NCBI RefSeq assembly: GCF_026341125.1
Contig: NZ_JAPEOR010000002.1
Coordinates: 1,674,001-1,738,000, forward strand
Source of the DNA: Streptomyces sp. NBC_01142
GTDB lineage: Bacteria > Actinomycetota > Actinomycetes > Streptomycetales > Streptomycetaceae
Direction: 5' to 3'
DNA length: 64,000 nt
Part shown: positions 1 through 9,042 of the stretch, piece by piece
How positions within the stretch are numbered: position 1 is the stretch's first letter
How the letters are laid out: every line of letters starts with the position of its first letter
Notes under the pieces: generated by a model
The model's database searches: none
Seen by the model: only the letters and a program-made list of their open reading frames with translations
What the model was told of the DNA's origin: nothing
Program-made: the position numbers and the translations under genes

Positions 1-89
1 ACCCAGCGGGCGAGCAGGATCTGCTCCTCCCGTACGCACACGGCGTAGGCCGCGACCCTCAACTCCCTGTTCCGCAACTGCCTGTTCAT
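1..89 (-). CDS. NUDIX hydrolase, N-terminal fragment (cut by window edge)
   Basis: Reverse-strand reading from an ATG at 89 gives 29 residues that run off the window edge. The stretch RVAAYAVCVREEQILLARW matches the first beta-strand and turn typical of Streptomyces NUDIX pyrophosphohydrolases, where an amphipathic strand is followed by a short acidic turn and a hydrophobic strand. The NUDIX box itself would lie outside the window, so substrate and activity cannot be judged. No clear Shine-Dalgarno is visible before the ATG. The call rests on the N-terminal pattern only. Confidence 0.5.
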   Translation of the reverse strand, partial: MNRQLRNRELRVAAYAVCVREEQILLARW

Positions 90-123
90 TTGGTGAGGGT
101 AGAGGCACGGAGGCCGACCGACT

Positions 124-1047
124 TCAGACGGGCGGGTCCTGGACGGGCGGATTGGCGGGCGAGTACTCGGGGGCGGACCAGCGCAGCGGGCTGGCCGCCT
201 CGGTCTCGACGACCTGTTCGACGGTGAACCGGATGGTGCGGCCCGCATCGGAGTAGTCGGTGTGCGCGGTACCGGCGAGCTGGAGCGTGGTGCCGGTGCT
301 CCAGTCGAGGAAGAGCAGTCCGGCACGGGGGTCCCTCTCCAGGTTGCCCAGCGTCAGGAACATCGCATTGCCCGGGTAGTCCTGCCAGCTCAGCGTCGTG
401 GACGAGGTGACCTGCACGAAGCCGGGGTTGCCACCGCGATGGCTGGCGTCGACGCCTTCCGGTGTGCCGGTGGCGATGAAGAAGGTGTCGGCGGAGCGGA
501 CGAACTTCTCCTGGTCAGGGGTGAGTTGCCCGCCGCGCCGGGCGCGGTCGGCCGGGCCGGCTGCGTCCGGGCCAACGCCGTCCGGGGCGACTGCGTACAG
601 CTCCCGCTTCTGCAGATACTTCGGGCAGTTGGCGAAGACCCGCTCGGCCTCGATCGCAAGACCGCGGGCGGACGGGCGGGCCGTACCGTCCAGCCGCATC
701 CGGCGGCGGGTGCGCGGGTCGAGTGCGATCGTGCCGACGGGCAGGGGGCCCGCGGCGAGGGCGCCGGCGAGCGGGTCGCCCTGGTGGACTCCGCCGGCGA
801 CCGAGAGGGAGTGCGCCCCCGTGGCCCGTACGAAACCGGGCGGGCCGGTGAGCAGCGACGCCCACATCCGGCCCCTCGCATCCGCCGCGCCGAGCACCAG
901 CATGGGCTGGAGGGCCAGGAAGGCGGCGGCGACCGGCTTGATGCCGTCGCCGATGGAGCGGCCCACGTGCGCGGCCTGGTCGGATACGCCGACGCGCCGC
1001 TGCACAGCGAGCGAGCCATGGTGGTACGGCTCCTGGTACGGGTCCAC
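124..1047 (-). CDS. Pyridoxamine 5'-phosphate oxidase family (FMN-binding split barrel) protein
   Basis: Protein of about 307 residues with two pyridoxamine-phosphate-oxidase-like halves. The first contains MLVLGAADARGRMWASLLTG. The second contains EKFVRSADTFFIATG, and then GNPGFVQV and GNAMFLTLGNLERDPRAGLLFLDW, the pattern of FMN-dependent split-barrel flavoproteins. Such proteins bind FMN or F420 in the cytoplasm and reduce or sequester small substrates; the substrate here is unknown. A TTG at 1056 would extend the frame by three codons, but GTG at 1047 is preferred because GGGAG lies nine bases ahead. It follows the VOC gene on the same strand by only about 14 bases, so the two are probably co-transcribed. 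Confidence 0.75.
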   Translation of the reverse strand: MDPYQEPYHHGSLAVQRRVGVSDQAAHVGRSIGDGIKPVAAAFLALQPMLVLGAADARGRMWASLLTGPPGFVRATGAHSLSVAGGVHQGDPLAGALAAGPLPVGTIALDPRTRRRMRLDGTARPSARGLAIEAERVFANCPKYLQKRELYAVAPDGVGPDAAGPADRARRGGQLTPDQEKFVRSADTFFIATGTPEGVDASHRGGNPGFVQVTSSTTLSWQDYPGNAMFLTLGNLERDPRAGLLFLDWSTGTTLQLAGTAHTDYSDAGRTIRFTVEQVVETEAASPLRWSAPEYSPANPPVQDPPV

Positions 1048-1061
1048 GGTGACCAACTCCC

Positions 1062-1517
1062 TTAGAAGAAACCGCAGGTGGGCGCAGCCTCGGTGGGCAC
1101 GGGAGCGCCCTCGGCGCCCGAGGGGGCGTAGATCTCGAGGCGGGTGCCGTCCGGGTCATGGAAGAAGATCCCGCCGGAGGCCGCACCCTCGCCGTGGGCG
1201 ACCACGCCCTCGTGGGCGAAGTCGACGCCGAGCGTTTTCAGCCGCGCCTCGGCCGCGCGGACCTGCTCGATGGATTCCACCTCGAAGGCGAGGTGGTGCA
1301 GCCCGGCGAGCGCCGGCGCGTACGCCCCGTTCGCCTGCTGCCAGAGCGTGAGGACGAGCTGCCCGTCCCGGCCGAGGAAGGCGAAGCGGCGGCCTTCGTC
1401 CTTGCCCTGCCCGAGCACGTCGAAGCCGAGGGCATCCCCGTAGAAGGGGAGCGAACGGTCGAGGTCGGTGACGTTGAGGCCGATATGGCCGGTACGCAGA
1501 GCACTGGTCGCCGTCAT
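1062..1517 (-). CDS. VOC (glyoxalase/extradiol dioxygenase fold) family protein
   Basis: A 151-residue single-domain vicinal-oxygen-chelate protein. It opens with TGHIGLNVTDLDRSLPFYGDALGFDVL, which includes the first metal-ligand His, and has LHHLAFEVES in the middle and FFHDPDGTRLEIYAP at the end, which carries the usual second His/Glu ligands. Such proteins act on small electrophiles or aromatic rings, or bind toxic compounds; the substrate is not evident. GGAAGG lies six bases before the ATG. It is transcribed divergently from a CGNR regulator and heads a two-gene unit with the flavoprotein gene. A cysteine sits near its C-terminus (PTCGFF). Confidence 0.8.
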   Translation of the reverse strand: MTATSALRTGHIGLNVTDLDRSLPFYGDALGFDVLGQGKDEGRRFAFLGRDGQLVLTLWQQANGAYAPALAGLHHLAFEVESIEQVRAAEARLKTLGVDFAHEGVVAHGEGAASGGIFFHDPDGTRLEIYAPSGAEGAPVPTEAAPTCGFF

Positions 1518-1546
1518 GGCACACCTTCCGGAAGGATCGATACGAA

Positions 1547-1576
1547 CTAACCACTTAATTTGACTTTAGAGGTTAG
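1547..1576. promoter_or_regulatory. Inverted repeat (possible operator) over the VOC promoter
   Basis: CTAACC (1547-1552) and GGTTAG (1571-1576) form an inverted repeat that straddles the predicted -10 box. A third GGTTAG lies at 1612-1617 in front of the divergent CGNR gene. The neighbouring regulator is the obvious candidate ligand-responsive binder. Confidence 0.4.
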
Positions 1577-1591
1577 AGTCGAGCACGTCAA
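1563..1591 (-). promoter_or_regulatory. Predicted promoter of the VOC/flavoprotein pair
   Basis: On the reverse strand, TTGACG (1591-1586) and TAAAGT (1568-1563) are separated by exactly 17 bases. This is a good sigma-70-type match pointing into the VOC gene, with a start site near 1556. Confidence 0.55.
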
Positions 1592-1646
1592 CCAGTCACG
1601 TACTCTTGAGGGGTTAGCTGGGGTCAGCTACGGGAGGAGCCCAGGG

Positions 1647-2192
1647 ATGCCCGCCATGTCCGATCCGCGGCCGCTCACCGGTGAGCCGGTCTCCCTCGAC
1701 CTGCTCAACACCCAGTGGATGCAGGACGGCGTGCGCCAGGACCTGCTGACCGGGGTCGACGGGCTGCTCATCTGGCTGACGGCCAACGGCCTCGCGGAAC
1801 GGTTCACCGCGGACGCGGCCACCCTGGAACGGACCGTGACCGCCCGCGGCGCGCTCGCCGCACTCGTCGACAGCCCCGGCGACCCGACCGCGACCGCCCG
1901 CGTCGACGAGGTGCTCGGACATGGGCGCATCCGCGCCAAACTCACCACAGACGGTCCCGGCGAGGAGGCGGAGTTCGCCGACCCGGCCTGGGGCCCCGGC
2001 TGGCTTGCCGCCCGCGGCCATCTGGATCTGCTGCGCACGGCGCCGGACCGGATCCGCGCCTGCGCCCATGGGGCGTGCATCCTGCACTTCTTCGACACCT
2101 CGCGGAACGGCACCCGCCGCTGGTGCTCCATGGCGCAGTGCGGCAACCGCGCGAAGGCGTCCCGGCACTACGCCCGCAGCCGCGAGGACTGA
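1647..2192 (+). CDS. ABATE / CGNR zinc-finger transcriptional regulator
   Basis: A 181-residue protein with the two-part architecture of actinobacterial CGNR regulators. The N-terminal ABATE domain begins near LTGEPVSLDLLNTQW and is thought to bind a small ligand. The C-terminal zinc finger reads RACAHGACILHFFDTSRNGTRRWCSMAQCGNRAKASRHY, with four cysteines and the diagnostic CGNR motif, and is proposed to bind DNA. GGGAGGAG seven bases before the ATG at 1647 fixes the start; a longer reading frame from 1560 lacks one. Being divergent from the VOC gene, it is likely a local regulator of that unit. Confidence 0.85.
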   Translation: MPAMSDPRPLTGEPVSLDLLNTQWMQDGVRQDLLTGVDGLLIWLTANGLAERFTADAATLERTVTARGALAALVDSPGDPTATARVDEVLGHGRIRAKLTTDGPGEEAEFADPAWGPGWLAARGHLDLLRTAPDRIRACAHGACILHFFDTSRNGTRRWCSMAQCGNRAKASRHYARSRED

Positions 2193-2273
2193 GGCGCACC
2201 TTCCGGATCCTGCCGGGCTCGCACGCCCTGGCACCGAACGCCCATAACGGCCATTTACCCTCATGGCGCTTAG

Positions 2274-2305
2274 TGCTGCCATGGCGGATATCCGCCATGG
2301 CAGCA
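2274..2305. repeat. 32-bp perfect palindrome
   Basis: The half-site TGCTGCCATGGCGGAT is followed immediately by its exact reverse complement ATCCGCCATGGCAGCA with no spacer. It lies 82 bases after the CGNR stop and 99 bases before the subtilase start. It could be an operator, a cruciform-forming site or a terminator; a loop-less palindrome without a T-tract makes a classical terminator less likely. Confidence 0.9.
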
Positions 2306-2403
2306 AGCTGTCTCTGCCAACTCTCCACAAACCCCTGTCACTTAGGAAAGGCTGAGCGGTCATCCGGCACCGAATTCCGGACCCTCTCTTTCACAAAACA
2401 GGG

Positions 2404-5400
2404 ATGCTGATGACCCCCGAGTCCCAGAGCTCCACAGCAGGACGTTCGACACCCGGGCACAGACGCGTGGCCAGGATCGCGGCCGCCGCCTCACTCGTGA
2501 CCGCACTGGTCGCCGCGGGTGCCGCACCGGCCTTCGCCGCAGCGCCCGCCGACGATCCGGCCGGCACCGGCACCTCCGGCGTCAAGGCCGCCACGTCCTC
2601 CTCCGACAAGCTCGGTTCGGCCGACGCCGAACTTCTCGCCCAGGCCGAGGCCAAGGGCGAGAAGAGCGTCACCGTGATGGTGGCCACCGCACCCGGCGCG
2701 ACCGAGCAGGTCGCCGGGCAGCTGGACGCCGTCGCGGGTGCCTCGGTCGGCAGGACGTACGACAAGCTCGGGTATGTGCGGGCCACGCTGCCCACCGCCA
2801 AGGCGGAGGCCGCCCTCAAGGCGGCCGCCAAGCTCTCCAGCGTCCACGGCATCGATCTCAAGCACGAGATCGAGCTGGACGACCCGACGCCGGCCGGGGA
2901 CCGGGCCAAGGCCGCGGGCACCGCCGGCGCGCAGGCCGAGAAGTACCCGGCGCCCGGGAAGAACACCCCGGCGAAGAACCCGTACAACCCGTCCTTCGAG
3001 ACCGGTGCGGTGGACTTCGTCAAGAAGAACCCCAAGGCCGACGGCCGCGGAGTGACCATCGGCATCCTCGACTCGGGAGTCGATGTCGCTCACCCGGCGC
3101 TGCAGAAGACCACCACCGGCGAGCGCAAGATCGTCGACTGGGTCACCGCGACCGACCCGGTCGCCGACGGCGACGGCACCTGGCTCCAGATGAAGCGCGC
3201 CGTCAGCGGCCCGACGTTCGCGGTCGAGGGCCGTACGTACTCCGCCCCGGCGGGCGCGTACCGGTTCAGCCTCTTCGCCGAAGCCGCCACCAAGGGCGGC
3301 GACATGGCCGGTGACCTCAACCGGGACGGCGACACCACCGATGTGTGGGCCGTGCTGTACGACGAGGGCACCAGGACCGTCCGCGTCGACCTCGACAACG
3401 ACGCGAACTTCGCCAACGACACCGTGATGAAGCCGTACAAGAACGGCTTCCAGACCGGCTACTTCGGCACCGACAACCCGGCCACCGACGTCGTCGAGCG
3501 CATCCCGTTCACCATCGAGGTGCGCAAGGACGTCGTCCACAACGCCGCGGGCGCCACGGCCGACTACGTCAACATCGGCATCATCGAGGGCTCGCACGGC
3601 ACGCACGTCGCCGGCATCACCGCCGCCAACAGCCTCTTCGGCGGCAAGATGAACGGCGCCGCCCCCGGCGCCAAGCTGGTCTCCTCGCGCGCCTGCACCT
3701 GGAGCGGTGGCTGCACCAACATCGCGCTCACCGAGGGCATGGCCGACCTGGTCATCGACCGCGGCGTGGACATCGTCAACATGTCCATCGGCGGTCTGCC
3801 GCCGCTGAACGACGGCAACAACGCCCGCGCCGAGCTCTACAACCGCCTCATCGACACCTACGGCGTGCAACTGGTCATCTCGGCCGGCAACGAGGGCCCG
3901 GGCACCAACACCCTCGGCGACCCGGCCGTCGCCGACAAGGTGATCTCGGTCGGCGCCGCCATCTCCAAGGAGACCTGGGCCGCCAACTACGGGTCCCAGG
4001 TGGCGAAGCAGTACAACATGATGCCGTTCTCCTCCCGCGGCCCGCGCGAGGACGGCGGCTTCACGCCGACCATCACCGCACCCGGCTCGGCCATCAACAC
4101 CACCCAGACCTGGGCCCCCGGCGGCCCGGTCGCCGAGGCCGGCTACAAGCTCCCGGCCGGCTACTCCATGCTGCAGGGCACCTCGATGTCCTCGCCGCAG
4201 GCCGCGGGCGCGAGCGCACTGCTCCTCTCGGCCGCGAAGCAGCGCAGCATCGACCTGACCCCGGCGAATCTGCGCACCGCGCTGACCAGCACCGCGGACC
4301 GCATCCCCGGGCTGCAGGCGCATGAGCAGGGTTCCGGCCGGATCAACATCGTGGACGCGTGGAAGGCCATCAAGGACGGCGCCACCGCCCACGAGTACGC
4401 CGTCAAGGCTCCGGTCGACACCGCGATCGACTTCGCGCTGAAGACCCCGGGCTTCGGTGCCGGTCTCTACGACCGTGAGGGCGGCCTGAAGGCCGGCCAG
4501 AAGAAGGCGTACGACGTCGTCATCACCCGCACCACCGGCCCGGACCGCCCCGTGCGGCACGAGCTGGACTGGAAGTACAACGACGGCACCTTCCGGCTGC
4601 CCGGCAGTGGCGCGGTCTCGCTGCCGCTGAACCAGCCGGTCACCGTCAAGGTCGAGGCCAAGCCCGGCAGCGCCGGAGTGCACAGCGCCGTCCTCGAGGC
4701 GGACGACCCGCGCACCGAGGGCGTCGACAAGCAGATCCTCGCCACGGTGGTCGTCTCCAAGGAGCTGGCCAAGCCGGAGTACAGCTTCTCCACGTCCGCC
4801 TCGGTGCAGCGCAACAGCACCACGTCGTACTTCATCACCGTGCCGGAGGGTGCGAAGAACCTCGAGGTCGCGCTCGGCGGGCTCGACAAGGGCAGCCAGA
4901 CCCGGTTCATCGGCATCCACCCCTACGGTGTCCCGGTCGACGACAGCTCGACGATCTTCTGCTACGCCAACTACGCGAACCCGGCGAACGTCTGCCGTCC
5001 GGATCTGCGCTCGTACGCCGAGCCGACGCCGGGCGTCTGGGAGATAGAGGTCGAGTCGCGGCGTACGTCCCCGCTGCTGCACAACCCGTACCAGCTGGAC
5101 GTCACGGTGCTCGGCGCCACCTTCGACCCGGCCGTCAAGACGCTCCCCGAGGCGAAGGCCGGCGCGCCGGCCCCCGTCGAGTGGACGGTCAACAACGCCT
5201 TCGCCGCCATCGACGGCAAGCTCGCCGGCGGCTCGCTGGGCTCGGCGAAGGTCGCCCGCCCGTCGATCAAGCAGGGTGAGTCGCAGGAGTCCACGGTCAC
5301 CATCGGTGCGGGCGTGGAGCGGCTCGACGTCGCCATCGGCGGGGTCTCCGACAACGGCGCCGACCTGGACCTGGCGGTCTACCTGGGCAGTGTCCGGGTC

Positions 5401-5739
5401 GGCCAGGCCGCGGACGGCGACTCGGAGGAGGCGGTCAGCCTGACCAAGCCGGCCGCGGGGACGTACACCATCGTGGTCGACGGCTACTCCGTCCCCGCCG
5501 GGACCACCGCGTACAACTACCGCGATGTGTTCTTCGCGGAGTCGCTCGGTTCGCTCAAGGTCGACGCCACGCAGCCGGTCAAGCTCGCCAACGGTGCGTC
5601 GGCGCAGGTCAGCGCCGAGGTTCTGGTGGGCGGCGCGGCTCCCGAGGGACGGCAGTTCTTCGGCGAGGTGCAGCTGCTGACCGGGCGCGGCACGGTCGCG
5701 GGCAGCGGCAGCGTCGTGATCGAGAAGGTCACGCCGTAG
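2404..5739 (+). CDS. Secreted S8 (subtilisin-like) serine peptidase
   Basis: A large exported endopeptidase of about 1,111 residues. A basic N-terminus and a hydrophobic stretch ending AAPAFAAAPA form a Sec signal peptide. A propeptide-like region (SVTVMVATAP...) precedes the catalytic domain. The triad is visible as D223 in ILDSGVDVAHP, H401 in GSHGTHVAG and S594 in GTSMSSPQAAG, with oxyanion Asn496 in SAGNEGPG. The roughly 180-residue spacing between Asp and His shows an inserted domain. Beta-rich C-terminal modules follow, the last resembling a pre-peptidase C-terminal domain (LDLAVYLGS...GTYTIVVDGY). ATG at 2410 is an alternative start, with CAGGG ahead of it. A terminator hairpin follows the gene. 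Probable role: extracellular protein degradation. Confidence 0.92.
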   Translation: MLMTPESQSSTAGRSTPGHRRVARIAAAASLVTALVAAGAAPAFAAAPADDPAGTGTSGVKAATSSSDKLGSADAELLAQAEAKGEKSVTVMVATAPGATEQVAGQLDAVAGASVGRTYDKLGYVRATLPTAKAEAALKAAAKLSSVHGIDLKHEIELDDPTPAGDRAKAAGTAGAQAEKYPAPGKNTPAKNPYNPSFETGAVDFVKKNPKADGRGVTIGILDSGVDVAHPALQKTTTGERKIVDWVTATDPVADGDGTWLQMKRAVSGPTFAVEGRTYSAPAGAYRFSLFAEAATKGGDMAGDLNRDGDTTDVWAVLYDEGTRTVRVDLDNDANFANDTVMKPYKNGFQTGYFGTDNPATDVVERIPFTIEVRKDVVHNAAGATADYVNIGIIEGSHGTHVAGITAANSLFGGKMNGAAPGAKLVSSRACTWSGGCTNIALTEGMADLVIDRGVDIVNMSIGGLPPLNDGNNARAELYNRLIDTYGVQLVISAGNEGPGTNTLGDPAVADKVISVGAAISKETWAANYGSQVAKQYNMMPFSSRGPREDGGFTPTITAPGSAINTTQTWAPGGPVAEAGYKLPAGYSMLQGTSMSSPQAAGASALLLSAAKQRSIDLTPANLRTALTSTADRIPGLQAHEQGSGRINIVDAWKAIKDGATAHEYAVKAPVDTAIDFALKTPGFGAGLYDREGGLKAGQKKAYDVVITRTTGPDRPVRHELDWKYNDGTFRLPGSGAVSLPLNQPVTVKVEAKPGSAGVHSAVLEADDPRTEGVDKQILATVVVSKELAKPEYSFSTSASVQRNSTTSYFITVPEGAKNLEVALGGLDKGSQTRFIGIHPYGVPVDDSSTIFCYANYANPANVCRPDLRSYAEPTPGVWEIEVESRRTSPLLHNPYQLDVTVLGATFDPAVKTLPEAKAGAPAPVEWTVNNAFAAIDGKLAGGSLGSAKVARPSIKQGESQESTVTIGAGVERLDVAIGGVSDNGADLDLAVYLGSVRVGQAADGDSEEAVSLTKPAAGTYTIVVDGYSVPAGTTAYNYRDVFFAESLGSLKVDATQPVKLANGASAQVSAEVLVGGAAPEGRQFFGEVQLLTGRGTVAGSGSVVIEKVTP

Positions 5740-5806
5740 CTCCCTAGCCCCGTAGCCCCGCCGCGCCCTCGCGCGGAAGGGGCGGCAGGGGCGGAGGATA
5801 CGGAAG

Positions 5807-5837
5807 AGGGCGGGCGCCCGTGACGGGCGCCCGCCCT
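5807..5837. terminator. Rho-independent-type hairpin after the subtilase
   Basis: AGGGCGGGCGCCCG (5807-5820) pairs perfectly with CGGGCGCCCGCCCT (5824-5837) around a TGA loop: a 14-bp stem. There is no long T-tract, as is usual in Streptomyces. Confidence 0.8.
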
Positions 5838-6001
5838 TGCGCATGCCGTCCCCGGGTATCCCGGTCCCCGCTCGGCCGCCCCCTCGGCACCTCGGGTGCC
5901 GGGGAGCGCCTTCACCAGCCGCTTCCGGACATATTCCAGGTGGTCACGGAGCGTGCCCGGGAGCCGTGCGAAACGTTCGGCTCATCTCGCCCTTCGGATA
6001 A

Positions 6002-7120
<1,119 letters not shown>

Positions 7121-7149
7121 CACCGCGGTCATTCCGGCGCACGCACGGC

Positions 7150-7189
7150 CACAGGGGGGCGATCACCGAGAGGTGATCGCCCCCCTGTG
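7150..7189. terminator. Bidirectional terminator between asd and the DUF1203 gene
   Basis: CACAGGGGGGCGATCACC (7150-7167) pairs perfectly with GGTGATCGCCCCCCTGTG (7172-7189) across a GAGA tetraloop: an 18-bp stem between convergent genes. Confidence 0.92.
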
Positions 7190-7208
7190 CATGCCCGGGA
7201 CGGACAGG

Positions 7209-7715
7209 TCACTGCGGGCGGCCGACCGCGAACTGGAAGCAGCCGTACTCGACGGCGCGTACATGCACCAGAGCCACCTCCGGGTCGGCGAAGGCCTCCG
7301 TGAAGGCCTGGTCGAACGCCTCGGTGGCCGTCTGCGGGATCTCCAGCAGCCGGCCGCCGACGATACGGCCCTCGGCGTTGTAGCGGCGCAGCACGCGCAG
7401 CGCTCCGGGGCTGGCGAAGGGGTAGCCGTCCATCGCCGCCGGCCCGGCGCACGCGTCGGCGTGGATGAAGACGGGTCCCTGTTCGTCGTACGCGCCCGGC
7501 TTGGCCCAGGTCTCGGCGGCCCAGCGGCGCAACGGCGCGTACGAGACGAGGGCGATCCGCTCCCCGGCCCGGACGGGCCGCAGACAGCAGCGCAGCGGAC
7601 CGCCGCCCTCCTCGTCGGTGTACGGGACGCAGGGAAGCCCGGCGTCGTCGGTTTCGCGGAGCTCCTCGAGAACGGCTGCTTCGATGGGGAGTGCGGTCCA
7701 CAGTGCTTGTGTCAT
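7209..7715 (-). CDS. DUF1203 family protein
   Basis: A 168-residue protein of the DUF1203 family. The diagnostic features are CCLRPVRAGERIALVSYAPL, GPVFIHADACAG and the C-terminal ALVHVRAVEYGCFQFAVGRP. The biochemical role of the family is not established; members are small soluble proteins with conserved Cys, His and Arg residues. The ATG at 7715 lies two bases after the stop of the MFS gene, so translation is almost certainly coupled and the two products may serve one export or detoxification task. The gene is convergent with asd and shares its terminator. Confidence 0.8.
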   Translation of the reverse strand: MTQALWTALPIEAAVLEELRETDDAGLPCVPYTDEEGGGPLRCCLRPVRAGERIALVSYAPLRRWAAETWAKPGAYDEQGPVFIHADACAGPAAMDGYPFASPGALRVLRRYNAEGRIVGGRLLEIPQTATEAFDQAFTEAFADPEVALVHVRAVEYGCFQFAVGRPQ

Positions 7716-7717
7716 GG

Positions 7718-8917
7718 CTACAGCGTGGCGTCGCGCGGCTCCTGTTTCCGGCGGGAATCGGACGTGGAGTTCAGCGTGCGGTCCCGCGACAGCAGGAGCA
7801 CCACCGCGGCGAGGGCCGCCAGTACGCCGCCGAGCACCGGCGCCGCGGTGACGGTGAACGCGTCCACCGCCCGTCCGCCGAGCAGCGCCCCCAGCGCGAT
7901 CGCCACATTGAAGACCCCGACGAACAGTGCCGACACGGCCTCGCGGCCCGTTGGCGCGGCGGCGGTCAGCAGATTCTGGGTGCTCACCGACACCCCGCCG
8001 TACGCCAGTCCCCAGCCGACGAGCAGCACGGAGGTGGCCACGAGCGAACCACCCGCCGGGAGGAGCAGCATCATCACGGCGCCGAGCGCGGCGGCGAGGG
8101 CGAGCAGGGTCCGGCGCGGGGCGCGGGCCGCGGCCGCGCCGGCCGCGAAGTTGCCCGCGATGCCCGCACCGCCGTACGCCAGCAGCAGTCCGCCGATCAG
8201 GCCCGCGCCGATGCCGTCCACCCGCTCCAGGACGGGGCGGACATAGGTGTACGCGGCGAAGTGCCCGGTCACCAGGAGCAGCACGACCAGCAGACCGGCG
8301 CGTATCCGCGGCTCGGCGAAGAGCCCGGTCACCGCGCCGAGAGGGACCGGGCCCGCGGCGGGCAGTGGCGGCAGGGCGGCGGCCAGCAGCACGGTCAGGA
8401 CCAGCGCGAGCACTCCCGTCGCGGCGAACGCGGCGCGCCAGTCGGCCAGTTCGCCCATCAGCGTCCCGGCCGGTACGCCGAGGACGGAGGCGACCGCGAT
8501 CCCGCTGAAGATCACGGCGGTGGCGCGGCCGGCGGACTCCTCGGGCACCAGGCGCACCGCGAGGCCCGCCGCGATCGCCCACACTCCCCCGATGCAGACC
8601 CCGACGAGCACCCGGGCGGCGAGCAGCACGGCGAAGCTCGGCGCGAGGGCGGAGAGCAGATTGGCGGCGGCCAGCAGCGCGGTCAGCGCGCACAGGACCG
8701 TGCGCCGGTCCGCCTTCCCGGTGACGACGGTGAGTACGGGCGCGGCGACGGCGGCGACCAGACCGGGCAGGGTGACGGTCAGCCCCGCCGCGCCGTCCGA
8801 GACACGCATTCCGGCGGCGATCGGGCTGAGCAGGCCGACCGGCAGCATCTCGGTGGTGACGACGCAGAAGGTCGCGAACGCGACGGTGAGTACGGCGAGT
8901 TGTGGACTCTTGATCAT
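7718..8917 (-). CDS. MFS transporter (drug/arabinose efflux type)
   Basis: A 399-residue polytopic inner-membrane protein with about twelve hydrophobic helices. MIKSPQLAVLTVAFATFCVVTTEMLPVGLLSPIA is the classical first helix of the DHA1/AraJ-type efflux subfamily. GKADRRTVL between helices 2 and 3 matches the family cytoplasmic loop, and LGVPAGTLMGELADWRAAF is typical of the helix 5-6 region. The start is set at ATG 8917, where homology begins; a longer frame reaches 8989 but lacks membrane-protein character. It is divergent from a LysR gene, with palindromes in the shared intergenic DNA, so LysR control is likely. The substrate is unknown. Confidence 0.88.
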   Translation of the reverse strand: MIKSPQLAVLTVAFATFCVVTTEMLPVGLLSPIAAGMRVSDGAAGLTVTLPGLVAAVAAPVLTVVTGKADRRTVLCALTALLAAANLLSALAPSFAVLLAARVLVGVCIGGVWAIAAGLAVRLVPEESAGRATAVIFSGIAVASVLGVPAGTLMGELADWRAAFAATGVLALVLTVLLAAALPPLPAAGPVPLGAVTGLFAEPRIRAGLLVVLLLVTGHFAAYTYVRPVLERVDGIGAGLIGGLLLAYGGAGIAGNFAAGAAAARAPRRTLLALAAALGAVMMLLLPAGGSLVATSVLLVGWGLAYGGVSVSTQNLLTAAAPTGREAVSALFVGVFNVAIALGALLGGRAVDAFTVTAAPVLGGVLAALAAVVLLLSRDRTLNSTSDSRRKQEPRDATL

Positions 8918-8963
8918 GTGCTCCAGCGTTCGCCGACTTCCCACCGGGAACAACGGCGAAGAT

Positions 8964-8989
8964 CTCATCCTTCTATGAGCCGGGCTCAT
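8964..8989. promoter_or_regulatory. Overlapping inverted repeats, likely LysR binding region
   Basis: ATGAGC (8975-8980), CGG and GCTCAT (8984-8989) form a palindrome. The same ATGAG also pairs with CTCAT at 8964-8968 across six bases. The TATGAG-to-CTCATC layout fits an LTTR box in the MFS/LysR divergent region. Confidence 0.5.
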
Positions 8990-8990
8990 C

Positions 8991-9032
8991 GATGCGGATC
9001 CGGGGATGCGGACACAGAGATGCGGATACAGA
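8991..9032 (+). repeat. Three 14-bp tandem repeats before the LysR gene
   Basis: Three back-to-back units occupy 8991-9004, 9005-9018 and 9019-9032: GATGCGGATCCGGG, GATGCGGACACAGA and GATGCGGATACAGA. They end ten bases before the GTG of the LysR gene and immediately upstream of its GGGG Shine-Dalgarno. Confidence 0.85.
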
Positions 9033-9042
9033 GGGGTACGGA

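Noticed and set aside
2491..5844. 1,117-codon open frame antisense to the subtilase
   Set aside because: High-GC third positions leave the opposite frame open. It has no family motifs, and the sense strand carries a full catalytic triad and signal peptide.
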